Assembly (NCBI GenBank): GCA_043782485.1
Contig: JAYWAL010000048.1
Coordinates: 1-64,000, forward strand
DNA length: 64,000 nt
Source: JANXUC01 sp043782485
GTDB lineage: Bacteria > Acidobacteriota > Terriglobia > Terriglobales > Acidobacteriaceae
Reading direction: 5' to 3'
The notes beneath the pieces are model-generated. The model was given only the letters and a program-made list of their open reading frames with translations. It ran no database searches and was not told the DNA's origin. Position numbers and translations under genes: made by a program. Positions 1 through 7,861 of the stretch are shown here, piece by piece. How positions within the stretch are numbered: the stretch's first letter is position 1; every line of letters starts with the position of its first letter.

Positions 1-512
1 CCAGGGCGAAGTTGCAGCAGATTCTCGTAGTTCCGTCCGTTAAGCGGGAGGTCGTTGATTTCTTTATTGCTAAGCGTACCGCCCAGAGTGGCGGAGGTAA
101 TGTTGATGAGCGGCACGTCTTCGGTGACCGTGACCACATCGACAATGTTGCCCGGTTGCAGAGCCACGTCAATGAGGGCATCACTAGCTACTTCGAGCTC
201 GATGTTCTCGCGCTTTACGCTCTTAAAGCCTGTGGCTTCCACGCGGACTTCATAAACGCCGGGTTGGAGGTTGGGCGCGGCGTAGGTGCCACTGCTCTCG
301 GTGGTGAACGTTCGGACGGCACCGCGCTGGACGTCGGTGACCGTGACGACGGCACCGCTCACTGTGGCACCGGTCTGGTCGGTGATCGTGCCGAGAATGC
401 GGCCGGTGGTGGTCTGAGCGAACGCCGCCGGGACCAACAGGCAGGCTGCCAGAGCGAGGGCGAACAATCGCGTCAGCTTAGCGGTGGAAAGGGCACGGTG
501 CGAAAAAGACAT
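1..512 (-). CDS. TonB-dependent receptor, Oar-like, N-terminal part (runs off window)
   Basis: Only the first ~170 codons are in the window. The start is the ATG at 512-510. Residues 1-32 form a signal peptide (hydrophobic LFALALAACLLVPAAFA, then AQ). A carboxypeptidase-regulatory-like beta-sandwich follows, opening with TTTGRILGTITDQTGA and containing the typical NLQPGVYEVRVEATGFKS. A plug-domain start follows (TLSNKEINDLPLNGRNYENLLQL). This order is typical of the large acidobacterial family of outer-membrane TonB-dependent receptors thought to import oligosaccharides or other large ligands. The substrate cannot be told from this piece. It is divergent from the gntR-type gene at 801, so the 288-bp gap should hold promoters for both. 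Confidence 0.9.
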   Translation of the reverse strand, partial: MSFSHRALSTAKLTRLFALALAACLLVPAAFAQTTTGRILGTITDQTGATVSGAVVTVTDVQRGAVRTFTTESSGTYAAPNLQPGVYEVRVEATGFKSVKRENIELEVASDALIDVALQPGNIVDVVTVTEDVPLINITSATLGGTLSNKEINDLPLNGRNYENLLQLRP

Positions 513-635
513 GACAAACTCCCGATTTACGTGGTCAGACAGCTCTACCACTGTCGAATTCTAAAAGTCAAGTAATGTTTAACGTTTAAATCCAAAATTT
601 GGGCCTTGACGGATCTGTGGATCGCCGTGGTACAG

Positions 636-646
636 TGGTCCAACCA
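636..646. promoter_or_regulatory. FadR/PdhR-type operator, TGGT-CCA-ACCA
   Basis: Positions 636-646 read TGGTCCAACCA, a perfect TGGT-N3-ACCA palindrome. This matches the half-site pattern known for FadR-subfamily GntR regulators such as PdhR and LldR. It lies 155 bp upstream of the regulator gene and just after a possible promoter (TTGACG at 606-611, TACAGT at 631-636, spacer 19). The position suggests repression by blocking transcription start. The promoter call is weaker than the palindrome. Confidence 0.55.
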
Positions 647-800
647 GTGGCCCAATGCCTGAATTCGCCAGAAATTCTGGTCAGCCATGCGGTAGTTGGG
701 AGCCTATCGGAATCGGTCGAGTCGTACAATGGCGACCGATATACGCCCTTCTAGCACTGACATGTAGCACTGACGTGGACGCGCTCTCGGAGAGTAAGCC

Positions 801-1499
801 ATGTATAAGACAGTACGAACTTCGCGGCTCTACGAGCAGATTGTCGACCAGATCGAAGACTCGATTCTGAAGGGCGCGCTCAAGCCGGGAGACCAATTGC
901 CGGCAGAGCGCGAGCTGGCGGTGCGCTTTGGCGTGAGCCGGACGGCCGTCCGGGAAGCAATTAAGGCGCTGCACGAGAAAGGGCTGGTGGAGGCCTACTC
1001 CGGCCGCGGAACGTTTATTACGGACGGGACTTCGCGGGCCATCCGGCAGTCGCTGGATTTGATGATTAAGATTGGCCAGTCGGACAACTCGGTTCATTTA
1101 GAGGAAGTGCGGGAGATTCTGGAGCCGGAGATTGCTGGGTTGGCGGCGACGAGGATTGAAGAGGGTCAACTGGCCATGATGCGGGACGCGATTGCGGTGA
1201 TGGACCAGCAACGCCTGGAGCCGGAGGCTTACATCGAGGCGGATTTGGACTTCCACTTGGCCCTGGCGGAGGCGGCGGCGAATCCTTTGATTCTTTCGCT
1301 GATTGACTCCATTGTGGGGTTGCTGCGGGAACAGCGGATTCGGATATTTGAGGTGGACGGCGGGCCGGACCGGGGGCAGGTGCATCATCGCCGGATTCTG
1401 GACGCGGTGGAAGCGCGGGACCCGATCAAGGCGCGGGAAGCGATGCGGGCCCACCTGCGGCAGGTGCGGGCGGATTCGTCGGTGGCACCCAAGGCGTAG
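801..1499 (+). CDS. GntR family transcriptional regulator, FadR subfamily (FCD domain)
   Basis: The 232-aa protein has an N-terminal winged helix-turn-helix (residues ~8-75: SRLYEQIVDQIEDSILKG, then PGDQLPAERELAVRFGVSR and TAVREAIKALHEKGLVE). The C-terminal all-helical FCD ligand-binding domain spans ~85-225. The start is supported by CGGAGAG eight bases upstream. FadR-subfamily proteins sense small organic acids or acyl-CoAs and usually control adjacent catabolic genes. Here the neighbour is a beta-hydroxyacid dehydrogenase / 2-oxoacid dehydrogenase operon starting 53 bp downstream. The TGGT-N3-ACCA operator at 636-646 suggests autoregulation. The effector is unknown; lactate, pyruvate or a branched 2-oxoacid are possibilities by inference only. 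Confidence 0.92.
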   Translation: MYKTVRTSRLYEQIVDQIEDSILKGALKPGDQLPAERELAVRFGVSRTAVREAIKALHEKGLVEAYSGRGTFITDGTSRAIRQSLDLMIKIGQSDNSVHLEEVREILEPEIAGLAATRIEEGQLAMMRDAIAVMDQQRLEPEAYIEADLDFHLALAEAAANPLILSLIDSIVGLLREQRIRIFEVDGGPDRGQVHHRRILDAVEARDPIKAREAMRAHLRQVRADSSVAPKA

Positions 1500-1552
1500 G
1501 TCGACATTGGAACATTTTGCGATTGTGGTTTTCATTCTGGAAAGGCTGGAGC

Positions 1553-2446
1553 ATGGCAAATCTGGGGTTTGTTGGTTTGGGAGTGATGGGCGGCAACATG
1601 GTGGCGCGCCTGTTGGAAAAAGGACACACCGTCACCGGCTACAACCGGACGCGAGCCAAGGCGCAGTGGCTGATCGACAAAGGAATGAAGTGGGCGGAGT
1701 CCCCGCGCGCTGTGGTGGCGGCGGCTGACACCACCTTTTCGATGGTGACGAATACGGCGGCATTGCAGGCGATTGCCGAGGGGCCGGATGGGATGCTGGC
1801 TGCGCTTGGAGCGGGTAAAACTCTGATTGAGATGAGTACGGTGAGTCCGGAATTTAGCGGTGCCCTGGCCGAAAGGGTGAGGAAGACAGGTGCCGACATG
1901 GTGGATTCGCCGGTCTCCGGCAGTGTGATTACGTTGCAGGAGGGAAAGCTTTCCGTGATGGTGGGCGGAAAGAAGGAAACTTTTGAAAAGATCAAGCCGC
2001 TCTTGCAGGACATTGGCCCGAAGGTGACGCATGTGGGCGCGAACGGCCTTGCGTTGTGCATGAAGATTGCGTCGAACCTGAGCCTGGCAGTGCAGATGAT
2101 GGCGTTTTCGGAGGGCGTACTGATTGCGGAAAAAAGTGGCATCGCTCGGGATGTGGCCGTGGATGTGCTGACCCATAGCGCGATTGCCTCGCCGATGATT
2201 CAATATCGCGGGCCTTTCGTACTGCAACAGCCGGAAGAGGCCTGGTTCGATTGCAACATGATGCAGAAGGACATGCTGTTGGCGCTGGAACTCGGCCGCA
2301 AATTGAATGTGCCCATGCCGACGACGGCGGCGTCGAACGAATTCTTGACGGCGGCGCGCGGGATGGGCTGGGAGAAGCTGGATTTTGCGGTGATGTTTGA
2401 CGTGCTGGCGAAAATGTCCGGAGTCAAGACGGAGATTGCCAAATGA
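1553..2446 (+). CDS. NAD(P)-dependent beta-hydroxyacid dehydrogenase (3-hydroxyisobutyrate dehydrogenase family)
   Basis: The 297-aa protein starts at the ATG giving MANLGFVGLGVMGGNMVARL, a Rossmann glycine motif (GxGxMG) at the N-terminus; an in-frame ATG at 1517 would add an unneeded tail. It also shows the substrate-binding VDSPVSGSV and the catalytic-lysine region ALCMKIASNL of the 6-phosphogluconate / HIBADH superfamily. The reaction would be NAD(P)+-linked oxidation of a short 3-hydroxyacid (or reduction of a semialdehyde). Its stop overlaps the E1-alpha start (ATGA at 2443-2446), so it is translationally coupled to the 2-oxoacid dehydrogenase genes and probably supplies or removes a metabolite of the same route. 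The exact substrate is not resolvable. Confidence 0.88.
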   Translation: MANLGFVGLGVMGGNMVARLLEKGHTVTGYNRTRAKAQWLIDKGMKWAESPRAVVAAADTTFSMVTNTAALQAIAEGPDGMLAALGAGKTLIEMSTVSPEFSGALAERVRKTGADMVDSPVSGSVITLQEGKLSVMVGGKKETFEKIKPLLQDIGPKVTHVGANGLALCMKIASNLSLAVQMMAFSEGVLIAEKSGIARDVAVDVLTHSAIASPMIQYRGPFVLQQPEEAWFDCNMMQKDMLLALELGRKLNVPMPTTAASNEFLTAARGMGWEKLDFAVMFDVLAKMSGVKTEIAK

Positions 2447-3447
2447 CGACTTCGTTGCAACACCCTGGAGTTGGTCCGGAACTTGGGACAGAACGTCTGC
2501 TTTCGCTCTACCGCAAAATGGCCGCGATTCGGGCTTTTGAGGAGCAGGTGAATCAGCTGTATACACGGGCGCTGATGCCCGGGTTGGCGCATTTGTATTC
2601 CGGCGAAGAGGCGGTGGCGGTTGGAATTTGCGAGGCGCTGACGCGCGAGGATTACATCACGAGCACGCATCGCGGGCACGGGCATTGTCTGGCCAAGGGC
2701 GCGGCACCGGATCGCATGTTTGCGGAATTGCTGGGGAAGGAAGCTGGGTATTGCCGCGGGAAGGGTGGATCGATGCATATTGCCGATCCGACGACCGGGA
2801 ACCTGGGCGCGAATGCGATTGTGGGCGGGAGCCTGGGAATTGCGACCGGGGCGGCGCTTTCGGCCAGGCACCTGGGCAATGGACGCGTGGCGGTTTCGTT
2901 TTTTGGCGAAGGCGCGCTGGGACAGGGATTGCTGTATGAGGTAATGAATCTGGCGCAACTGTGGAAACTGCCGGTCATCTACGCTTGCGAAAACAATATG
3001 TACAACGAGTACACACATTTTTCGGAGACCACGGCTGGGGATATTCTTTCGCGGGCGACGGCGTTTGGGATGCCCGCGGAGAGCGTGGATGGGCAGGATG
3101 TGCTGGCGGTGTTTGCCACCGCGAAGAAGCTAGTGGAGCGGGCGCGCCGTGGCCAAGGGCCTGCGTTTCTTTTGTGCAACACGTATCGCTACACCGGGCA
3201 CCACGTGGGTGATATTAACCGCGAATACTACCGCAGCAAACAGGAAGAGCAAACCTGGAAGGGCGAACGCGATCCGATCAAGAATTTCGCGGCTTGGCTG
3301 ACCGGGAAGAAGATAGCTGACGCTGCGGCCTTGGAACAGGTCCAAGCCGACGTGGCGGCCGAGATGGAAGTGGCGGTCAAGTTTGCTGTGGATGCACCCT
3401 ACCCTGGGGTGCAAGAAGTGGAGCTGCACGTATATGCCGGAAACTAG
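2443..3447 (+). CDS. 2-oxoacid (pyruvate/acetoin-type) dehydrogenase E1 component, alpha subunit
   Basis: The 334-aa protein is a thiamine-diphosphate-dependent E1-alpha. It carries HLYSGEEAVAVGICEAL, the STHRGHGHCLAKG loop, the RGKGGSMHI phosphorylation-loop signature and a ThDP motif running from GEGALGQG to ACENNMY. With E1-beta it decarboxylates a 2-oxoacid (or cleaves acetoin) and passes the acyl group to the lipoyl arm of E2. A GGAG lies nine bases upstream of the ATG. The start overlaps the previous gene by 4 bp and the stop lies 14 bp inside the E1-beta gene. Sequence alone does not separate pyruvate, acetoin and branched-chain forms; the GYCRGKGG signature leans to the pyruvate/acetoin group. 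Confidence 0.93.
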   Translation: MTTSLQHPGVGPELGTERLLSLYRKMAAIRAFEEQVNQLYTRALMPGLAHLYSGEEAVAVGICEALTREDYITSTHRGHGHCLAKGAAPDRMFAELLGKEAGYCRGKGGSMHIADPTTGNLGANAIVGGSLGIATGAALSARHLGNGRVAVSFFGEGALGQGLLYEVMNLAQLWKLPVIYACENNMYNEYTHFSETTAGDILSRATAFGMPAESVDGQDVLAVFATAKKLVERARRGQGPAFLLCNTYRYTGHHVGDINREYYRSKQEEQTWKGERDPIKNFAAWLTGKKIADAAALEQVQADVAAEMEVAVKFAVDAPYPGVQEVELHVYAGN

Positions 3448-4426
3448 CCGCGAGTTGACTTACGGCCAAGCCGTAAACGAAGCGCTGGCGGAGGAAATGC
3501 GCCGCGACCCTACCGTCTGCATTTTTGGGGAAGATGTGGCTGAGGCGGGCACGCCCTTCAAAGTCTTGTCGGGATTGGTGGCGGAGTTTGGAAAAGAGCG
3601 GGTGATTGACACGCCGATTTCCGAGGCTGGCTTTACTGGAGTAGGCGTGGGTGCGGCCATGACGGGGCTGCGACCGGTGGTCGACATCATGTTCGGCGAC
3701 TTTATCACGCTCACGATGGACCAAATGGTGAATCAAGCGGCAAAGGTTCACTATATGTCCGGTGGAAAGTGGAAAGTTCCGATGGTGATGCGGACGACGT
3801 TGGGAGCCACGCGACGTTCAGCGGCGCAACACTCGCAGTCCTTGCATGCGTGGTTTAGTCACATTCCGGGACTGAAAGTAGCGCTGCCCTCAACGCCCTA
3901 TGATGTGAAGGGGCTGTTGAAGACGGCGATTCGCGATGACAATCCCGTGATTATTTTTGAAGACAAAATGATGTACAAGCTGAAGGGGCCGGTGCCGGAG
4001 GGAGAATATACCATTCCTTTGGGAGTGGCGGACGTGAAGCGCTCAGGCGAGGATATTTCGCTGATTGCGACCAGCAGTATGGTGCAAGTGGCTCTGGAAG
4101 CGGCTGTTTTATTGGCGGAAATTGGGATCAGCGCGGAAGTTGTGGATCCCCGTACGACTTGGCCGCTGGACGAGAAAACTCTGATCGATTCTGTGAAAAA
4201 GACTTCGCGGGCGATTGTGCTGGACGAAGGCTACGAGCGCTACGGAGTGACGGCGGAAATTGCCGCCGTGGTGGCTGCTGGAGCGTTTTATGATTTGGAC
4301 GCGCCGGTGAAACGCATGGGAGCGATGCACATTCCCATTCCGTTCTCTCCGCCGTTGGAAGATGTGACGGTTCCGACCGGGCAGACGGTATTTGAGGCGG
4401 CTCGGGCCATGGTGAAGAAGAGCTAG
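3434..4426 (+). CDS. 2-oxoacid (pyruvate/acetoin-type) dehydrogenase E1 component, beta subunit
   Basis: The 330-aa protein begins MPETSRELTYGQAVNEAL; the upstream in-frame ATG at 3383 lies deep inside E1-alpha and was not used. Family motifs include CIFGEDVAEAGTPFKV, VIDTPISEAGFTGVGVGAA, GLRPVVDIMFGDF and the C-terminal transketolase domain (DPRTTWPLDEKTLIDSVKK). It forms the alpha2beta2 E1 with the preceding gene and carries part of the ThDP site. The 14-bp overlap with E1-alpha indicates strict co-translation. Confidence 0.93.
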   Translation: MPETSRELTYGQAVNEALAEEMRRDPTVCIFGEDVAEAGTPFKVLSGLVAEFGKERVIDTPISEAGFTGVGVGAAMTGLRPVVDIMFGDFITLTMDQMVNQAAKVHYMSGGKWKVPMVMRTTLGATRRSAAQHSQSLHAWFSHIPGLKVALPSTPYDVKGLLKTAIRDDNPVIIFEDKMMYKLKGPVPEGEYTIPLGVADVKRSGEDISLIATSSMVQVALEAAVLLAEIGISAEVVDPRTTWPLDEKTLIDSVKKTSRAIVLDEGYERYGVTAEIAAVVAAGAFYDLDAPVKRMGAMHIPIPFSPPLEDVTVPTGQTVFEAARAMVKKS

Positions 4427-4453
4427 TCCAATTTTGCGAGTAAGAGGTGGATT

Positions 4454-5815
4454 GTGGGATTGAAAACGCACGGAACGATGGCGGTCGATTGGGAGCAGCG
4501 CATCGACTTCGACCGGTTGCGCCGCGAACGTCTGGCGCGCGCCAAAGCCGCGCTGGCGAAGTCGGAAATGGGTTCCCTGCTCTGCTTCGATATGAACAAC
4601 GTGCGCTACCTAACGGCGACGCATATTGGAACATGGGCGCAGGATAAGGCCAACCGCTTTACGATTTTACCGCAGAATGATGAGCCAATTTTGTGGGATT
4701 TTGGCTCGGCGGCTCGGCACCACCAACAGAACTGCCCGTGGTTGGGTGAGGATCGTTCTCGCCCCGGAATTTCAGTCTTGCGGGGAGCGATGACGCCGGA
4801 AATGGGGCGGGCGGAAGATGTCGCCAAGAAGATCAAGTTGGAACTCGAAATGCGCGGGCTGCACAAAGAACCCGTGGGCGTCGACATTGTGGAGCTGCCT
4901 GTGTTGTTTGCGCTCCAGAAGGAAGGCCTCACTATTATCGACGGCCAGGCTTTGATGTCCGAAGTCCGTATGATCAAGACGCAGGACGAGATTTCGTTAC
5001 TCAACACCTCGGCCATGATGGTCGATGCGGCTTATGACGAACTGTACCGGGCGATGAAGCCGGGAATGCGTGAAAACGAAGCGGTGGGGCTGGTCAGCAA
5101 AGTTCTGTATGACCTTGGCTCGGAATACGTGGAAGCAGTGAACGCAATTTCCGGGGAACGCTGCAATCCGCATCCGCATGTATTTTCCGACCGCGTTCTT
5201 CGTCCTGGCGACCCTGTCTACTACGACATTTTGCATTCTTACATGGGCTACCGGACTTGCTATTATCGGTGTTTCACAATTGGATATGCATCGCATGCGA
5301 TGGTGGACGCATATAAACGCTGCCGCGACTACCTGGATGCGGCGATTGAGCTGGTCAGGCCCGGACGGACGACGGCGGAGATTGCGGCGGTTTGGCCGAA
5401 GGCGCAGGATTTCGGATTTCCCAATGAAGAAGCGGCGTTTGCCCTGCAATATGGGCACGGCATCGGTCTTGCGATTTGGGAGAAGCCGGTAATCAGCCGG
5501 TTGGTTTCGTTCGAGCATCCGCTGGAGATCAAGCCGGGCATGGTGTTCGCTCTGGAAACATTCTGGCCCTCGAAGGATGGCTGGAGCGCTGCGCGTATTG
5601 AAGAGGAAATTGTTGTTACGGAAACGGGCCATGAAGTCATCACACGGTTTCCCGCGGAAAAATTGCTGGTGGCAGGGGCACACTATTACACCGTGGACGG
5701 ACCTTTGCCAACAACGCGCGAGCATGAAGCGCCCCCGAGCCAGCACGTGAAAAGCATGATTGCCGCCAGCGCGAAGTCGGAGCAGCTAAAGCCGAAGAAA
5801 TCCAAAAAGAAGTAG
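4454..5815 (+). CDS. M24-family 'pita-bread' protein (Xaa-Pro aminopeptidase-like) with one metal ligand changed to Cys
   Basis: The 453-aa protein uses a GTG start with AGAGGTGG just upstream. It has a creatinase-like N-domain and a C-terminal pita-bread domain from ~residue 185. Metal ligands expected for the family: first Asp D258 (DPVYYDILHS) present, His H335 (YGHGIG) present, Glu E368 (FALETFW) present, Glu near E383 (RIEEEIVV) present. The second Asp, expected eleven residues after D258, is Cys269 (GYRTCYYRCF). The protein may therefore not be a normal dinuclear aminopeptidase. The M24 fold also includes creatinase and DMSP lyase DddP, so a non-peptidase role is possible. It sits between E1-beta and E2. 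The C-terminus is lysine-rich (KPKKSKKK). Confidence 0.75.
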   Translation: MGLKTHGTMAVDWEQRIDFDRLRRERLARAKAALAKSEMGSLLCFDMNNVRYLTATHIGTWAQDKANRFTILPQNDEPILWDFGSAARHHQQNCPWLGEDRSRPGISVLRGAMTPEMGRAEDVAKKIKLELEMRGLHKEPVGVDIVELPVLFALQKEGLTIIDGQALMSEVRMIKTQDEISLLNTSAMMVDAAYDELYRAMKPGMRENEAVGLVSKVLYDLGSEYVEAVNAISGERCNPHPHVFSDRVLRPGDPVYYDILHSYMGYRTCYYRCFTIGYASHAMVDAYKRCRDYLDAAIELVRPGRTTAEIAAVWPKAQDFGFPNEEAAFALQYGHGIGLAIWEKPVISRLVSFEHPLEIKPGMVFALETFWPSKDGWSAARIEEEIVVTETGHEVITRFPAEKLLVAGAHYYTVDGPLPTTREHEAPPSQHVKSMIAASAKSEQLKPKKSKKK

Positions 5816-5866
5816 GAAGGCACATCAGAAGAACGCCGGGCGTTCAGCTGCGATGGAGGGATAACT

Positions 5867-7048
5867 ATGGCAATCAGCATTGTAATGCCCGCGTTGGAGA
5901 TGGCTCAAGAAACCGGGAAGCTTGTTTCCTGGATCCAGCCGGAAGGTGCCACGGTCGCCAAAGGCGATCTGATTCTGGAAATTGAAACCGACAAGGCCGT
6001 GATGGAGATAGAGTCTCCGGCAGCGGGCGTGCTCGCGGGGTTCAAAGCGAAGCCGGGCGACGTGGTGCCAGTCGGACAGGTGATTGGCTGGATTGTAGCG
6101 GCTGGGGAAGCGCCGCCGGTGGAAGCGGCGCAGGCGGCTTCGGGGCGGAATCTGACGAGCGTCAGCGCGGCTGCGCCAGGAGCGCCCGCCGCTACGTCGG
6201 TTATCCCAGGTGAGACGCATGAGGCCAGAGTTTCACCGAAGGCGCGGCGCTTGGCGAAAGAGCGCGGCGTGGACCTGGGCCAGTTGCGTGGATCGGGGCC
6301 AGATGGGGAGATTACGACGGCCGATGTTCTGGCCGTGGCGGATGCTCCGACCCCGGCCGCTTCCGCGCCGACAAACCTCTCGTCCATTGAGCGCCTGATG
6401 GCCGAACGCACCACACAGAGCTGGACGACGGTTCCACACTTCTTCCTGACGCGGGAGATTGACGCCAGCGCTTTGAACGTGTTGCGGGAAAAGCTGCTGC
6501 CCGGCATTGAACATGCGCATGCCGTCCGCCTTACCCATACGGACTTGCTGGTGGCGCTAGTGGCGCGCGTGCTCTCGAAATATCGCATCATGAACTCGAG
6601 CTGGCTGAATGGCGCAATTCATACGAACGCGGATGTCAATATTGCGGTAGCGATGGCGGTCACCGGAGGCGTGGTCGGCGCGGTCATCCCTAATGCGGAT
6701 CGATTGGCTCCCTGGGAAATTGCGGTGCAGCGTCGAGATCTTTCCGCGCGGGCGCGTGCTGGGCGACTGCGGCCTGGGGATATTGCCGGCGCCACATTCA
6801 CCATTAGCAACCTGGGAATGTATCGCGTAGATTCTTTCAGCGCGATTATTACGCCGCCACAGGCCGCAGTGCTGGCCGTGGGTAGCATTGCGGATCGCGT
6901 GGTCCCGGTGGATGGAAGGCCTGCAATTCGTCCCATCATGAACGTGACTCTATCGAGCGATCATCGCGTCGTGGATGGAGCCCGAGCGGCCGACTTCCTC
7001 GATGCGCTGGCGGAGGCGATTGAAGCGCCGCAGAGCCTATTGCCGTAA
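5867..7048 (+). CDS. Dihydrolipoamide acyltransferase (E2) of a 2-oxoacid dehydrogenase complex
   Basis: The 393-aa protein has a single lipoyl domain (residues ~1-77, with the lipoylated lysine at K43 in EIETDKAVMEIE). An Ala/Pro linker follows, then a peripheral subunit-binding domain (VSPKARRLAKERGVDLGQL) and a C-terminal catalytic domain with the active-site SSDHRVVDGA. It transfers the acyl group from lipoate to CoA. The ATG has GGAGGG seven bases upstream. It is the last gene of the operon and is followed by a strong hairpin terminator. No E3 (lipoamide dehydrogenase) gene is in the window, so E3 must come from elsewhere. Confidence 0.92.
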   Translation: MAISIVMPALEMAQETGKLVSWIQPEGATVAKGDLILEIETDKAVMEIESPAAGVLAGFKAKPGDVVPVGQVIGWIVAAGEAPPVEAAQAASGRNLTSVSAAAPGAPAATSVIPGETHEARVSPKARRLAKERGVDLGQLRGSGPDGEITTADVLAVADAPTPAASAPTNLSSIERLMAERTTQSWTTVPHFFLTREIDASALNVLREKLLPGIEHAHAVRLTHTDLLVALVARVLSKYRIMNSSWLNGAIHTNADVNIAVAMAVTGGVVGAVIPNADRLAPWEIAVQRRDLSARARAGRLRPGDIAGATFTISNLGMYRVDSFSAIITPPQAAVLAVGSIADRVVPVDGRPAIRPIMNVTLSSDHRVVDGARAADFLDALAEAIEAPQSLLP

Positions 7049-7067
7049 AGTTTAATTTTGTAGCGCG

Positions 7068-7105
7068 AAAAAGCGGCGGATCCCACCCGGGATTCGCCGC
7101 TTTTT
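7068..7105. terminator. Bidirectional rho-independent terminator
   Basis: AAAAAGCGGCGGATCCC pairs across an ACC loop with GGGATTCGCCGCTTTTT (one mismatch). An A-run precedes and a T-run follows the stem, so it can end the E2 operon on the plus strand and the convergent gene at 7122-7673 on the minus strand. Confidence 0.9.
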
Positions 7106-7121
7106 CTCCTGCCGGGTTCGC

Positions 7122-7673
7122 CTAAATGGTGGCTTTAACTGTGAAGGTGGAAGTAACGCCGTTCGCGGGAATGGCAAAATTGCCCAGACCTTGGCTGCTG
7201 AGACGAGAAGGCAGCGCGGTCGCAGCGGTGGTTCCGCCGCCGCTGATGATGTAATTCAACGACATCTTGTCGGTACTAGCCGTGGTTAGGCCCCAGGAAT
7301 ACGGTATCGTCACCGCGCATGTGGCAGTGGCACCGGTGCGGGTTGCTTTGCTGGTGGCATCTTCCAAAATGACAATGCCCGCCCCCAAATCAATGAGAGT
7401 GGCTCCAGCTGAGCACGTGATGACGTCCGCCGCAGGCAGAGTCGAACTTACGGTAATCGTAAAGTTGAAAACTAATTTACCCCCAAAAATGGTGGCCGCT
7501 GCCGCGTTGGCATCTGAGGCCACGACAGCTGGTGTCGGGGTAAACAGACTCGTCTTTGGATCATAGGTGCCCGGGATACTACGTCCGGTAGGTTTGTTCG
7601 AAGCGGAGGCTTGAGCCAAAGTCGGGAGGGTAGCCAAACAAACAAACAGCAAGAGTAGCAGTTGACGTCGCAT
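7122..7673 (-). CDS. Exported hypothetical protein
   Basis: 183 aa. The N-terminus is a signal peptide (MRRQLLLLLFVCLATLPTLAQA). The mature part is Ser/Thr/Ala/Gly-rich and probably all-beta. It contains two cysteines about 36 residues apart (VITCSAG and TATCAVTIPY) that could form a disulfide after export. I do not recognise the family. It is a single gene, convergent with the 2-oxoacid dehydrogenase operon and divergent from ftsW. A secreted or surface role is all that can be said. Confidence 0.7.
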   Translation of the reverse strand: MRRQLLLLLFVCLATLPTLAQASASNKPTGRSIPGTYDPKTSLFTPTPAVVASDANAAAATIFGGKLVFNFTITVSSTLPAADVITCSAGATLIDLGAGIVILEDATSKATRTGATATCAVTIPYSWGLTTASTDKMSLNYIISGGGTTAATALPSRLSSQGLGNFAIPANGVTSTFTVKATI

Positions 7674-7861
7674 AGTCTTCTCCTATGGAGGAACTCTAAG
7701 TGGTCCCTACCAATGCCAAGAAGGGTATATGGAAGGGGTGCTAAGCCGCAAGGGGAGAGGCGTTTGGCGGACGCACCTTGTCAGTCATCGCGGTATGGCG
7801 AGCGCAGTGGTATCAATTGAGTATTCTCCCCGACTTGTTTCCGTAAGGACTGCGATTTCGT

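Noticed and set aside
1532..2566. 344-aa open frame on the minus strand
   Set aside because: Antisense to the hydroxyacid dehydrogenase gene; composition (Arg/His-rich) is that of a shadow frame.
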